The notes under the pieces: generated by a model | What the model was told of the DNA's origin: nothing | The model's input: the letters and a program-made list of their open reading frames with translations, nothing else | The model's database searches: none | Part shown: piece after piece, positions 8,022-17,434 of the stretch | Layout: the number at the start of each line of letters is the position of its first letter | Position numbering within the stretch: the first letter of the stretch is position 1 | Source: Breoghania sp963678585 | GTDB taxonomy: Bacteria; Pseudomonadota; Alphaproteobacteria; Rhizobiales; Stappiaceae | Assembly: GCA_963678585.2 (NCBI GenBank) | Contig: CAXXGA010000002.1 | Coordinates: 2,914,001 to 2,978,000 of the forward strand | Direction of reading: 5' to 3' | DNA length: 64,000 nt | Translations under genes and position numbers: made by a program

Positions 8022-9163
8022 TATTCATCCCCTTTCGGAGCAAAAGCCGGGTGGACGACCGCGCCGTCGCGGGTCAGCACCGTTGCCGACACGAGTTCAT
8101 CTTCCCAATTGACCTTCAACGCCGAGGTCTCCTTGTCGACCAGCGTCGTGACGAAGGTCAGCAGGTTCTTGGCGTAAAGCGAGGACGCCGAGGAGGCGAT
8201 GCGACCGGCCATGTTCAGGTGGCCGACGATCTTGACGTCGCTCACCGTGGCGATCTTGCCGGGCTTTGCGCCTTCCACGTTGCCGCCGCGTTCCACCGCC
8301 AGATCGACGATGACCGAACCCGGCTTCATCGAGGTCACCATTGCCTTGGTGACCAGACGCGGAGCCGGACGGCCCGGGATCAGCGCCGTGGTGATGACGA
8401 TGTCCTGCTTGGCGATGTGGGAGGCAACGAGTTCCGCCTGCTTCTTCTGATATTCCTCAGACATCTGCTTGGCGTAGCCGCCGGCGGTTTCCGCCTGCTT
8501 GAACTCCTCGTCCTCGACCGCGATGAACTTCGCGCCGAGCGATTCGACCTGTTCCTTGGCCGCCGGACGCACGTCCGTGGCCGTGACGACCGCACCCAGA
8601 CGACGCGCCGTGGCGATGGCCTGGAGACCGGCCACACCGGCGCCCATGACGAAGACGCGCGCGGCGGGAACGGTGCCCGCAGCCGTCATCATCATCGGAA
8701 GCGCGCGGTCGAATTCCGCAGCACCCTCGATCACGCACTGGTAACCGGCAAGGTTGGCCTGAGAGGAAAGGACGTCCATGGACTGCGCGCGCGTGATGCG
8801 CGGCATGAACTCCATGGCAACGGCGGCAACGTTGGCCTTGGCCATCGCTTCCACATCGCGTTCGTTGCCATAGGGATCCATGATGCCGATGACGAGAGCG
8901 CCGGCTTTCATCGAGCCGAGCTCAGCTGCCGTCGGACGGCGCACTTTCAGCACCACATCCGCGTCTTTCATGGCGGCAGCAGCGTCGGGAACGATTTTGG
9001 CACCGGCGTCCTTGAATTCCGCATCCGGAATCCGCGAAGCCTTGCCGGCTCCTTTTTCCACCAGCACCTCGAACCCGAGCGCAATGTATTTCTTCACCGT
9101 ATCCGGCGTCGCGGCGACCCGGGTTTCTACGGCGTCGCGTTCGAGCGGCACCCCGATCTTCAT
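8021..9163 (-). CDS. pntAA: NAD(P) transhydrogenase subunit alpha part 1
   Basis: The soluble NAD(H)-binding dI subunit, related to alanine dehydrogenase. It begins MKIGVPLERDAVETRVAATP, the usual start of this family. It then has GAGVAGLQAIATARRLGAVV, the NAD-binding Rossmann glycine motif, and the mobile-loop region. The frame is open to 9241, but the ATG at 9163 has AAAGGGGG six bases upstream and gives the standard N-terminus and length (380 residues). It is the first gene of the pnt operon. Confidence 0.96.
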   Translation of the reverse strand: MKIGVPLERDAVETRVAATPDTVKKYIALGFEVLVEKGAGKASRIPDAEFKDAGAKIVPDAAAAMKDADVVLKVRRPTAAELGSMKAGALVIGIMDPYGNERDVEAMAKANVAAVAMEFMPRITRAQSMDVLSSQANLAGYQCVIEGAAEFDRALPMMMTAAGTVPAARVFVMGAGVAGLQAIATARRLGAVVTATDVRPAAKEQVESLGAKFIAVEDEEFKQAETAGGYAKQMSEEYQKKQAELVASHIAKQDIVITTALIPGRPAPRLVTKAMVTSMKPGSVIVDLAVERGGNVEGAKPGKIATVSDVKIVGHLNMAGRIASSASSLYAKNLLTFVTTLVDKETSALKVNWEDELVSATVLTRDGAVVHPAFAPKGDE

Positions 9164-9353
9164 ACGCATCCCCCTTTGGGGAGCACGGCAAAAGGCGCGG
9201 AACGTTGTTGCGCTCCGCGCCGACCGTGCCCGGTCTGACATGCAAGCGGCCCGTAACCACTCACGGTATCCGGGCCACTCGGTTTGTGGACGAGGCAGGG
9301 ATAACCCTGCCGCCGTCCGAATTCATCTGTCGCCGCTGCGCTCCAGATCGCCC

Positions 9354-9638
9354 TCAGGCGACGGTCAGGATCGCAAGCAGCCCGGCAAGCCCGAAAGCAT
9401 ATGCCGAGGGAATCCAGCCCTTTTGGCCAAGGGCGAGGCCGACAACTGCGGCGACGATCGTCGCCAATAATGCAACCCAGCCCGCCAGATTGGAATAGCC
9501 ACTGCCAAGTCCGAAGATCAATAGACATAACATCACATTGATCGAGACGATCACGCCAATCTTGGCGAAGGCAATGAAGCCGGCATAGGTTTTTTCGTGT
9601 TCGGCGTAATCCATCGCCGACGGATTGTTTCCACTCAT
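9354..9638 (-). CDS. aa3-type cytochrome c oxidase subunit IV
   Basis: A 94-residue membrane protein matching the alphaproteobacterial aa3 oxidase small subunit family. The signature YAEHEKTYAGFIAFAKIG comes just before the first hydrophobic helix. Three hydrophobic stretches follow. This family has a single helix in the Paracoccus enzyme, so the length suggests a longer variant with extra helices. The start at 9638 has GGGAG upstream; the frame is open to 9722 but the extension looks non-coding. It lies between ubiB and pntAA on the same strand, away from the main cox operon. Confidence 0.85.
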   Translation of the reverse strand: MSGNNPSAMDYAEHEKTYAGFIAFAKIGVIVSINVMLCLLIFGLGSGYSNLAGWVALLATIVAAVVGLALGQKGWIPSAYAFGLAGLLAILTVA

Positions 9639-9735
9639 TGTCGCTCCCTTCGCGAATGCCTGATCGGTCGTTCGCTCACCAGTGAAGGTGAACCATAGAC
9701 ACTGCGACGAAATGAAGCGCAAGCCCTCCGTAGGG

Positions 9736-11184
9736 TCAACCGTAATTGTTCTTTGGTGCCAGTCCCGGGCCTTCGTCCGCCGGTTTCAGCCCGACACCCG
9801 TCAAAAGAGCCCTCTGCCGCTGCTCAACCACACTGCGGTCGAACTTCTCAATCTGCTCGTTGAACAGATGATAGAAGTTCAATTCCGCCTTCAGGTGCAA
9901 GAACACTCCACCGAGGCCGATCGCCGCACGGTCCATGAAGACGAACTCCCGCGGCACCGTGACGGGCCCGTGTTCGCGCAGCGCCTGATGCACCCGGAAC
10001 GCCTCACGCCGCCCGTATTCCGCCGGGCTGATCCCATCCGCGATGGCGCGGGTGCGGTCATCCAGAAGCGGCCCGTAGATGAACCGCGCCCAGATGTTGA
10101 GCGCATCGATCAGCTCCCGCGACAGCCCCTTGAAGCCCCAGGTCTCGTAAGCCTGAACGACCCGCGCCTCGTCATTTTCCTCAAGACCGCGATAAAGATC
10201 GACCACGCCCGCCACGAATCGCCCGGGAAAGATCCGGATACAGCCGTAGTCGAGCAGGTTGATCCCGGCAGGCTCGCCGCCTTCCTCAAACACCGTGTAA
10301 TTGCCCAGATGCGGATCGCCGTGGATGAGCCCCACATGGGAAAAGGGATGCCACCACGCCTTGAACATGGTGCGCGCGATGGTGTTGCGCGCCTCCAGCG
10401 GATGATCGCGATAGTCCAGCAGCGGACGGCCTTCCAGCCAGCTCATGGTGAGAAGACGGCCGGTTGAAAGCTCGTCGACCACCTCCGGCACGCGGATGGA
10501 GGGTTCGTCTTCGAAGATCCTGCGATAGGCCGCCATGTGGCGCGCCTCGCGGGCATAGTCCAGTTCCTCGCGCACCCGCTCGCCCAGTTCCACCGCGATC
10601 TCGCTGGTGTCGATGGCGGGTTTCATGCGGCGGTGGACCGACAGGATCATGCCGAGCTGAGCAAGGTCTGCCTCAACGGCCGACGCCATGTCGGGATATT
10701 GCAGCTTCACAGCGAGCTTGCGCCCGCCCGCCCCCACAGCCTCGTGCACCTGACCGAGCGAGGCGGCTGCCGACGGCGTATCGTTGAAGTCGTCGAAGCG
10801 CTTGCGCCAGTCTCGCCCAAGCTCCGCCCTCATACGTCGCTTCACGAAAGCCCGCCCCATGGGCGGCGCCGCCGATTGCAGGGTCGCAAGCTCGGTCGCA
10901 TATTCGGCCGGAATGGCGTCGGGGATGGTCGCCAGAAGCTGCGCGACCTTCATGAGCGGCCCCTTGAGCCCGCCGAGAAGCGCCGTCAGTTCCGAGGCGT
11001 TGCGGTCGTGATCGCGCCCGCCGCCCACCAGCCGCGCGCCCGCCATCTTCGCGGCGAAGCCGCCCATCTGCGTGCTCACCCGCGCATAGCGCCCCACCCG
11101 TGCGGAGAGGCGGTTGGCCTCGCGGTCGCGGCCTCTCTCCCCGCCGGCCCTGCCGCCGCGCGTACCCGTCTCGTCGTCAGCCAT
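9736..11184 (-). CDS. ABC1/UbiB-family atypical kinase (AarF/COQ8-like)
   Basis: A 482-residue atypical kinase-fold protein of the family that supports ubiquinone biosynthesis. The signatures run in order: a KVAQ version of the KxGQ motif (around residue 98), the Ala-rich nucleotide loop AAASLGQVHEAV, AVKLQYPDM with the invariant Lys, HGDPHLGN as the catalytic-loop equivalent, and NLLDYG in place of DFG. It lacks the C-terminal transmembrane pair of E. coli UbiB, so it may be a cytosolic or peripheral paralogue. The first 30 residues are Arg/Gly-rich. A role in quinone homeostasis is inferred from the family. Confidence 0.88.
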   Translation of the reverse strand: MADDETGTRGGRAGGERGRDREANRLSARVGRYARVSTQMGGFAAKMAGARLVGGGRDHDRNASELTALLGGLKGPLMKVAQLLATIPDAIPAEYATELATLQSAAPPMGRAFVKRRMRAELGRDWRKRFDDFNDTPSAAASLGQVHEAVGAGGRKLAVKLQYPDMASAVEADLAQLGMILSVHRRMKPAIDTSEIAVELGERVREELDYAREARHMAAYRRIFEDEPSIRVPEVVDELSTGRLLTMSWLEGRPLLDYRDHPLEARNTIARTMFKAWWHPFSHVGLIHGDPHLGNYTVFEEGGEPAGINLLDYGCIRIFPGRFVAGVVDLYRGLEENDEARVVQAYETWGFKGLSRELIDALNIWARFIYGPLLDDRTRAIADGISPAEYGRREAFRVHQALREHGPVTVPREFVFMDRAAIGLGGVFLHLKAELNFYHLFNEQIEKFDRSVVEQRQRALLTGVGLKPADEGPGLAPKNNYG

Positions 11185-11282
11185 GGATGCTGGTGCCCTG
11201 TTCCCGATCGTAAATGCCGTAACGGCGAACCATCATGTAGGGCGCGGACGGGCCATCCGCACCCCCGGGTCGCAGATTGATG

Positions 11283-13121
11283 CTAGTCGGCGGAAACGAG
11301 CGACAGCGCCACCACGGCGGGACCGTCGAAACGGTCGGTCCTGAGCGAGCCGTAGATGCGACGCTCGAAGCCCGCGTTGAAGAGCCGGGCCGGACGGTCG
11401 AACAGCGCCGTCAGCTTGCGCTGGTCGGGATGGCGCAGATCCGCGAAGGCGGAGGTGCGGGTGCTGTGCGCGCCGGAAATCAGGCGCGCCTCGTTGGCGC
11501 GCGGCAAGGAGGCGAAGCGGGCGAAGGGATCGGTCGCGGTTGCCGGTATGCGCCCGGAGATAACCGGCGAACGCGCCTTGTCGCGCGCATTCGAGAGCGC
11601 CTTCTCCACGCGCTCGGCAATCGCTGCGCCGTTGTTGGCCGAAGCGCTGGCGAGCGCCACGCGGGCCTCGTCACGCACGTCCTCCGACGCGATCAGGTCG
11701 CCGATCGGGGAACCGGACACATTCGAGCGACGCGCGCGCGGCTGCGCACCGCCAACGCCCGCGCCACCGGAAAGCTGGTTGTTGGAAAGTGCGGAGGAAC
11801 GCGGACGCAGGGCCGGAACAGGGTCCGAGCCCGGCGCATAGGCAACGAGCGTGGGATTGACGGTCTCGCCTGCGCGCGCCGGAGTGTCGGTCGCGGTGAT
11901 CGCATCGATCGCGCCGATGGCGTCGACCGGAGAGGCAGGACGCTGCGGCTTGGCCAGCGGCAGGGCGGCCACGACGATGGGAGCTGCGGGCTCTTCCTCG
12001 GCAACGGCAGGCGATGCGGCGGGAGAGGCGGGCTCACCCGGCTTCGACGGCGGGGTCACTTCGGCGTTGCGCACGCCGGGAAGGACCGAATTCGCGCCGG
12101 AATTCGAATCGGCGCGCGTCGCCGCCTTCGCGGTCCCGGACGTAGCGGCGCCGACATTTTCCGGCGGCGTCGGCGCGTTGCGCCCGAAAAGCGAGGCGAA
12201 GATGGATCCGCCGCCCGTATTGCCTGAGGCCCGGGCCGTGGCAGGCGCGGTGCGGATGGCCGGATTGCTGTCGGCAGCCGTCAGGATCTGGCCCTGCGTG
12301 TTGAGCGGTGCGCGACGCACGCTGTTGCGGACGGTGTCACGCGTGTTGGACGCCACCGCAATGCGCCGGGAACCGCTCTCGCGCGCCTTGATTTCAGCCA
12401 GCGCCTGCTTGTAGCCGGGCATCGGCTTGCCGTCGCTGGGAATATGGACGGTGCGTCCGTTGGGGAAGACGCGCGCAAGCTGCTGGCGCGTCATGCGCGG
12501 CCAGTGGCGCACGCTGCCGGTGTCCATATGCACGAAGGGGGAGCCGGAGGTCGGATAATAGCCGACGCCGCCCACCTGCTGCCTGAGCCCGATGGCCCGC
12601 AGTTTCGCCAGATTGGCTCCGGGAATGAAGAAGTCCATCGCCTTGCCGCGCGTGTGCTGGCTCTTCTTGGCCACCCCGCGCGAGCGGGAGCGCAGCATGT
12701 TGTTGGTTGCCGGAGACCGATAGCCGGAGACGACGTGGATGTAATCGCGGGAGCCGGATTCCCGATAGACCTCCCAGATGAGGTCGAACAGTTCCGGGTC
12801 CATCTTGGTGGCTTCGTTGCGCCGCCAGTCGCGCAGGAACTGGTTGAGGTCGCGCAGACCGGACTGGATATAGCGCCCGTTGCGCTTGAACGCGATGGTG
12901 GCGCGTTCCCCGGTGTGCTGATTGTAAAGCTTGAGCGAACGCGTTTCGGCCGTGGCCGCCGAAGACAGCCCGGTCAGGGAGACGAGGGTCACGAACACGC
13001 CGACAAGAAGGGCGCGTGCCGTGGCACTCAGCGGGAAGCGGAGCAGGTACTCGCTCAATGTGTTTCTCGCATTTTGCCGCGAGGTCGCGACGGCATGTCG
13101 CCAACCCTTGTTACCCGGCAC
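11283..13121 (-). CDS. DUF882 (YcbK/M15-like) exported cell-envelope protein
   Basis: A 612-residue protein. A hydrophobic signal or anchor segment is at about residues 33-57 (ending SSAATA), followed by a DUF882 domain (about 60-225). That domain carries the M15-type metal-peptidase residues: His in SQHTRGKAMDFF with its following Asp, and His in PFVHMDTG. It probably cuts or binds peptidoglycan. The rest (about 230-600) is a long Ala/Pro/Ser-rich low-complexity tail that is likely disordered. The start codon is GTG at 13121; a TTG at 13058 would give a more compact signal peptide. It has a CtrA-like box upstream. Confidence 0.82.
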   Translation of the reverse strand: MPGNKGWRHAVATSRQNARNTLSEYLLRFPLSATARALLVGVFVTLVSLTGLSSAATAETRSLKLYNQHTGERATIAFKRNGRYIQSGLRDLNQFLRDWRRNEATKMDPELFDLIWEVYRESGSRDYIHVVSGYRSPATNNMLRSRSRGVAKKSQHTRGKAMDFFIPGANLAKLRAIGLRQQVGGVGYYPTSGSPFVHMDTGSVRHWPRMTRQQLARVFPNGRTVHIPSDGKPMPGYKQALAEIKARESGSRRIAVASNTRDTVRNSVRRAPLNTQGQILTAADSNPAIRTAPATARASGNTGGGSIFASLFGRNAPTPPENVGAATSGTAKAATRADSNSGANSVLPGVRNAEVTPPSKPGEPASPAASPAVAEEEPAAPIVVAALPLAKPQRPASPVDAIGAIDAITATDTPARAGETVNPTLVAYAPGSDPVPALRPRSSALSNNQLSGGAGVGGAQPRARRSNVSGSPIGDLIASEDVRDEARVALASASANNGAAIAERVEKALSNARDKARSPVISGRIPATATDPFARFASLPRANEARLISGAHSTRTSAFADLRHPDQRKLTALFDRPARLFNAGFERRIYGSLRTDRFDGPAVVALSLVSAD

Positions 13122-13497
13122 CCCTGGAACCCCCGAGTATCCTTAAAATACGACAGACTCGGTTAACGAGTTTTTACCGTATTTCGAAAGGAAACAACAA
13201 CCACGCGGATTGGCGCATCTCCGCTTCACCAACATGGACAAGCTCTGGGGCAGGACATCCGCGCAAACCGGAAAATACAGTCACGGAATGCCCAAAACGC
13301 AATCCTGCCCGCGATAAGAGCACCCATTCAACACGCCAAGGGGGCGATTTTGCGGCAAGACCGCCTGCGCAATTTTGACACAGGGTTCCGGTTCCCCTGC
13401 GTCGCGGGAGAACAACTCTGCATCGTCGGCAAAGGGTTTTGCTTCACGGGCAATCCGCTTGACGCCGCAACCGGCTTGCGGCGCAGGTTACCGGCGC
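13122..13497. other. Intergenic region upstream of the DUF882 gene
   Basis: A 376-bp spacer without a convincing gene, on the 5' side of the DUF882 gene and the 3' side of the sigma-54 regulator. It holds the CtrA-like site and a TTGACA hexamer at 13375 that has no matching -10 box. Confidence 0.4.
13163..13177. promoter_or_regulatory. CtrA-box-like sequence
   Basis: TTAA-N7-TTAC, one mismatch from the CtrA consensus TTAA-N7-TTAA. It lies about 42 bp upstream of the start of the DUF882 envelope gene. Such sites occur by chance, so this is only suggestive. Confidence 0.3.
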
Positions 13498-15150
13498 CTA
13501 TTGCGCCGCATCCTGCCCGTTCGACGCCTCCAGACCGTAGTCCTTCAGCTTGCGGTAAAGCGTGGACCGGCCGATCCCCAGACGTCGCGCGACCTCCGCC
13601 ATCCGCCCGCCATAATGGTCGATGGCCGCCACGATCATGTCGCGCTCCACGCTTTCCAGCGTCTGGACATGGCCGTTCTGGTCGAGCGCCCGGAGAAAGC
13701 CGAAGGGCGCGGCCCCTTCGGTGAACCCGGCAAAACCGCCCTGCTGCGCACCTGCCTGAGCGGAGGCCGCCCCCGGCTGATGGGCCGAAGATGCGCCTGC
13801 CTGATGTTCGCCATGCCCCACCCAGTCGCCCCGGGATCCGTAACCTGGAACGGGCTGCGGCGTAACCGCTTCGCCCGCCATGAGCGGTGGCTCGATCGTT
13901 TCGCGCCCGCCCTCGGCGTTCAGGCTCATACCGACGCCGCGCGCCGAACCGGCTTCGCGGCCCGAACGCTGGGCCTGCACCTGCGGGAAGTCGTCAGGCC
14001 TGAGGCAAGTGTCGTCGCACAGTACGACCGCCCGGAAGACGGCATTTTCAAGCTGGCGGATATTGCCCGGCCAGTCATAGGACTGGAGAAGCTGCACCGT
14101 GTCCGGCGCGACGGTGGAAATCTTGGGCTTGTGTTCCTCGGCTGCAAAACGGGCGAGGAAATGCCGGGTCAGTTCCGGAATATCCTCAAGCCGGTCGCGC
14201 AAGGGGGGGATCCAGATAGGAAACACATTGAGCCGATAGTAAAGATCGTCGCGGAAGCGGCCTTCCTTGACCAGATCCATCAGCCGCCGGTTGGTGGCCG
14301 AGATCAGACGGAAATCGACCTTCTGCGGACGACGTGCGCCGACCGGCTCGATCTCGCCTTCCTGAAGCGCGCGCAGGAGCTTGACCTGCACCTCGCTCGG
14401 CAACTCGCCGACCTCGTCGAGGAAAAGCGTGCCGCCATGGGCTTCCTGAAACTTGCCGACGTGCTTGTCGACCGCACCGGTGAAGGCACCCTTCTCGTGA
14501 CCGAACAGGATCGATTCAACGAGGTTTTCCGGGATCGCCCCGCAGTTGACCGTGACGAAGGGCTTGGCGGCCCGGTCGCTCTGGCCCTGGATGGCGCGCG
14601 CGATCAGTTCCTTGCCAACGCCGGATTCGCCCTCGATCAGGATCGGGATATTGGAGACGGCGGCCCGTTCGCCGAGCCGGATCACGCGCTCCATCGAAGA
14701 AGACCGGGTGATGATGTCCTTGAAGGTGAGCGTTCCGCCTTCCAGCTTGCGGAAACGCACGATCTCGCCCTCGAGCGCAGAAACCTTCAGCACGTTGCGG
14801 ATGGACACCTCCAGCCGCTCCGGGCTGATCGGCTTGACCACGAAATCCTGAGCGCCCGCGCGCATCGCGCCGACCACGGTATCGATGCCCGCCTGCGCGG
14901 TCTGCACGATCACCGGCGTGGAGTTGCCCTCCCCGCGCAGCTTTTCCAGCGTCGCAAAGCCGTCCAGCTCCGGCATCACCAGATCGAGGATGACCAGATC
15001 GATGTCGCTGCCCTCTGAACCGAGCATGACTTCCAGCGCCTGAACGCCGTTTTCCACCACGCGCGACGCATACCCGAAACGGCGCACCGCCTCTTCCAGC
15101 AACCGGCGCTGAACCGGATCATCGTCGACGATCAGAATACGTCCACTCAT
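13498..15150 (-). CDS. Sigma-54-dependent response regulator (NtrC-type)
   Basis: A 550-residue activator with three parts. An N-terminal receiver domain (about 1-120) has the acidic DDD pocket and the phospho-acceptor Asp in LVILDLVMPELDG. The AAA+ domain (about 140-380) has Walker A GESGVGKE, the sigma-54-contacting GAFTGA loop, and FLDEVGELP. A Fis-type HTH ends the protein (MAEVARRLGIGRSTLYRKLK). Between AAA+ and HTH is an unusual linker of about 110 residues rich in Gly, Gln and Ala. The ATG at 15150 gives the standard receiver N-terminus; a GTG at 15162 is possible. No histidine kinase lies next to it, so its input is unknown. Confidence 0.93.
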   Translation of the reverse strand: MSGRILIVDDDPVQRRLLEEAVRRFGYASRVVENGVQALEVMLGSEGSDIDLVILDLVMPELDGFATLEKLRGEGNSTPVIVQTAQAGIDTVVGAMRAGAQDFVVKPISPERLEVSIRNVLKVSALEGEIVRFRKLEGGTLTFKDIITRSSSMERVIRLGERAAVSNIPILIEGESGVGKELIARAIQGQSDRAAKPFVTVNCGAIPENLVESILFGHEKGAFTGAVDKHVGKFQEAHGGTLFLDEVGELPSEVQVKLLRALQEGEIEPVGARRPQKVDFRLISATNRRLMDLVKEGRFRDDLYYRLNVFPIWIPPLRDRLEDIPELTRHFLARFAAEEHKPKISTVAPDTVQLLQSYDWPGNIRQLENAVFRAVVLCDDTCLRPDDFPQVQAQRSGREAGSARGVGMSLNAEGGRETIEPPLMAGEAVTPQPVPGYGSRGDWVGHGEHQAGASSAHQPGAASAQAGAQQGGFAGFTEGAAPFGFLRALDQNGHVQTLESVERDMIVAAIDHYGGRMAEVARRLGIGRSTLYRKLKDYGLEASNGQDAAQ

Positions 15151-15459
15151 ATGTACAGGCACTCACTCGATCTGTATTTCACCGCTCTGGCCCCTTGCCG
15201 GTTCGCACAAGGCAAGGAAGCGAACCCGACTCGACCCGGTCGCGGCTGTCTCATTTCGAACCATTGTGATTGTCGCCGGTTAACAAATAGCCAAACCCAC
15301 GCATCCCCCGATCCGAAACGCTACAGACCCTCAAGGCTCTTTCGAAAGCTCCGGCAAACCCTATATGCTCCCGCGACAACAGCTTCATCGCGAGCTTTCG
15401 CGGCGGGCGCCAGCCCCGCCGTCATCGCCCGTGACATCACCATCCTTTTCGGAGCAGCC
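15151..15459. other. Divergent spacer upstream of pepF
   Basis: A 309-bp divergent region. A TATATG at 15362-15367 is a possible -10 box for pepF, with only a weak -35 about 17 bases upstream. Nothing else is recognised. Confidence 0.35.
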
Positions 15460-17295
15460 ATGTATTTCGCAAACCCCGTTTCCGCCCCCGCCGACACAGC
15501 CGCTGCCCAGGCAGCCGACGACACGCTCGGCGATCTGCCGGAATGGAACCTTGCCGATCTATACCCCGCCATGACCGATGCGTCCGTCAAGGCCGATCTG
15601 GACAAGTCGCTGGCCGATGCGCGCGCCTTCGAGGCGGCCTACAAGGGCAAGCTCGAGGCGCTGGCGCGCGACGATGCGGCGGGCCTTGCGAAGGCCGTGA
15701 AGGAATACGAGGCTCTTGAAGAACTGCTGGGACGGCTGATTTCCTTCGCCGGTCTCGTCTATTCCGGCCAGACCACCGATCCGGCCCGCCAGAAATTCTA
15801 CGGCGACGTGCAGGACAAGCTGACCACCGCAAGCACACATGTCCTGTTCTTCACGCTGGAACTGAACCGCATCGAGGACGCGGTTCTGGATGCGGCCATG
15901 CAGAACGCCGATCTCGGCCACTACAAGCCCTGGTTCGACGACATCCGCAAGGAGCGCCCCTACCAGCTCGAAGACCGTGTGGAGCAGCTTTTCCACGAAA
16001 AGTCGGCCACCGGCCGCGGCGCGCTCAACCGTCTCTTCGACGAGACGATCTCCTCGCTGCAATTCGAGGTGGAGGGCAAGACGCTCGGCGTGGAGGCGAC
16101 CCTCAACTACATGCAGAGCCCGGACCGCGAAAAGCGCGCCGAGGCCAGCGATGCACTCGCCGGGGTATTCAAGAAGAACCTCTCCACCTTCACGCTCGTC
16201 ACCAACACGCTCGCCAAGGACAAGGAAATCTCCGACCGCTGGCGCGGCTTCGAGGACGTGGCCGACAGCCGCCACCTCGCCAACCGGGTGGAGCGCGAAG
16301 TGGTCGATGCGCTCGTTTCCGCCGTCCACGAGGCTTATCCGCGCCTGTCGCACCGCTACTACGCGATGAAGGCCAAGTGGCTCGGCCTCGACACCATGAT
16401 GCACTACGACCGCAACGCGCCGCTTCCCAAGGCCGACGATCGCAAGATCCCCTGGGATGAGGCCAAGGCCACGGTGCTCGACGCCTATGGGCGTTTCTCG
16501 CCCGACATGGCGGATATCGCAGAGCGCTTCTTCGACAAGAACTGGATCGATGCGCCGGTGCGCGCGGGCAAGGCGCCGGGCGCCTTCGCACATCCGACCG
16601 TGCCGAGCGTCCACCCCTATGTGCTGGTCAATTATCAGGGCAAGACGCGGGACGTGATGACGCTCGCCCATGAGCTTGGTCACGGCGTCCATCAGGTGCT
16701 GGCGGGCCCGAACGGCGCGCTGATGGCCCCGACCCCGCTGACGCTGGCCGAAACCGCCAGCGTCTTCGGCGAGATGCTGACCTTCCGCTCGCTTCTGGAA
16801 AAGGCCCCCGATGCGCAGGCCCGCAAGATCATGCTCGCCTCCAAGGTGGAGGACATGATCAACACCGTGGTGCGCCAGATCGCCTTCTACACCTTCGAGC
16901 GCCGCGTCCATACAGAGCGCCGGGAAGGCGAACTGACCGCCGAACGCCTCGGCGAGATCTGGATGGACGTCCAGCGCGAGAGCCTCGGCCCGGTCTTCAC
17001 CTTCGGCGAGGGCTACGAGACCTTCTGGACCTATATCCCGCACTTCATCCACTCGCCCTTCTACGTCTACGCCTATGCCTTCGGCGACTGCCTCGTGAAC
17101 TCACTCTATGCGGTTTACGAAGAGGCAGAGACGGGCTTCCAGGACAAGTATTTCGAGCTTCTGAAAGCGGGCGGCACCAAGCACCATTCGGAGCTTCTCG
17201 CCCCCTTCGGGCTGGATGCCACCGACCCCGCCTTCTGGCAGAAGGGCCTCTCGGTCATCGAGCGCATGATCGACGAACTGGCCGCGATGGACTGA
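15460..17295 (+). CDS. pepF: M3-family oligoendopeptidase F
   Basis: A cytosolic zinc metallopeptidase of 611 residues that degrades short peptides. The HExxH zinc motif is in LAHELGHGVHQVLAG, and the downstream third ligand is expected in ETASVFGEML, as in M3B peptidases. The N-terminal half is the usual all-helical lid. The ATG at 15460 has GGAG upstream with good spacing; the frame is open to 15151 but the extension has no recognisable similarity. It is followed by a strong terminator and probably monocistronic. Confidence 0.95.
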   Translation: MYFANPVSAPADTAAAQAADDTLGDLPEWNLADLYPAMTDASVKADLDKSLADARAFEAAYKGKLEALARDDAAGLAKAVKEYEALEELLGRLISFAGLVYSGQTTDPARQKFYGDVQDKLTTASTHVLFFTLELNRIEDAVLDAAMQNADLGHYKPWFDDIRKERPYQLEDRVEQLFHEKSATGRGALNRLFDETISSLQFEVEGKTLGVEATLNYMQSPDREKRAEASDALAGVFKKNLSTFTLVTNTLAKDKEISDRWRGFEDVADSRHLANRVEREVVDALVSAVHEAYPRLSHRYYAMKAKWLGLDTMMHYDRNAPLPKADDRKIPWDEAKATVLDAYGRFSPDMADIAERFFDKNWIDAPVRAGKAPGAFAHPTVPSVHPYVLVNYQGKTRDVMTLAHELGHGVHQVLAGPNGALMAPTPLTLAETASVFGEMLTFRSLLEKAPDAQARKIMLASKVEDMINTVVRQIAFYTFERRVHTERREGELTAERLGEIWMDVQRESLGPVFTFGEGYETFWTYIPHFIHSPFYVYAYAFGDCLVNSLYAVYEEAETGFQDKYFELLKAGGTKHHSELLAPFGLDATDPAFWQKGLSVIERMIDELAAMD

Positions 17296-17320
17296 TCCGA
17301 CAGTCCGCAGATCAGATTGA

Positions 17321-17347
17321 AGGGCGGTCCTCGGGCCGCCCTTTTTT
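17321..17347 (+). terminator. Rho-independent terminator of pepF
   Basis: AGGGCGG pairs with CCGCCCT around an 8-nt loop, followed by a run of T, 26 bp after the pepF stop. Confidence 0.85.
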
Positions 17348-17434
17348 CATGACGGCGCCCGCACCGCCGCTGGCTCCATCACACCTGCAATCTGGTCCTT
17401 GCGTAAAGTGCCGAGGCCCGGTCATTCTGGCGGC

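Noticed and set aside
13375..15018. A 547-codon plus-strand frame opposite the sigma-54 regulator
   Set aside because: Shadow of the regulator gene; no recognisable motif.
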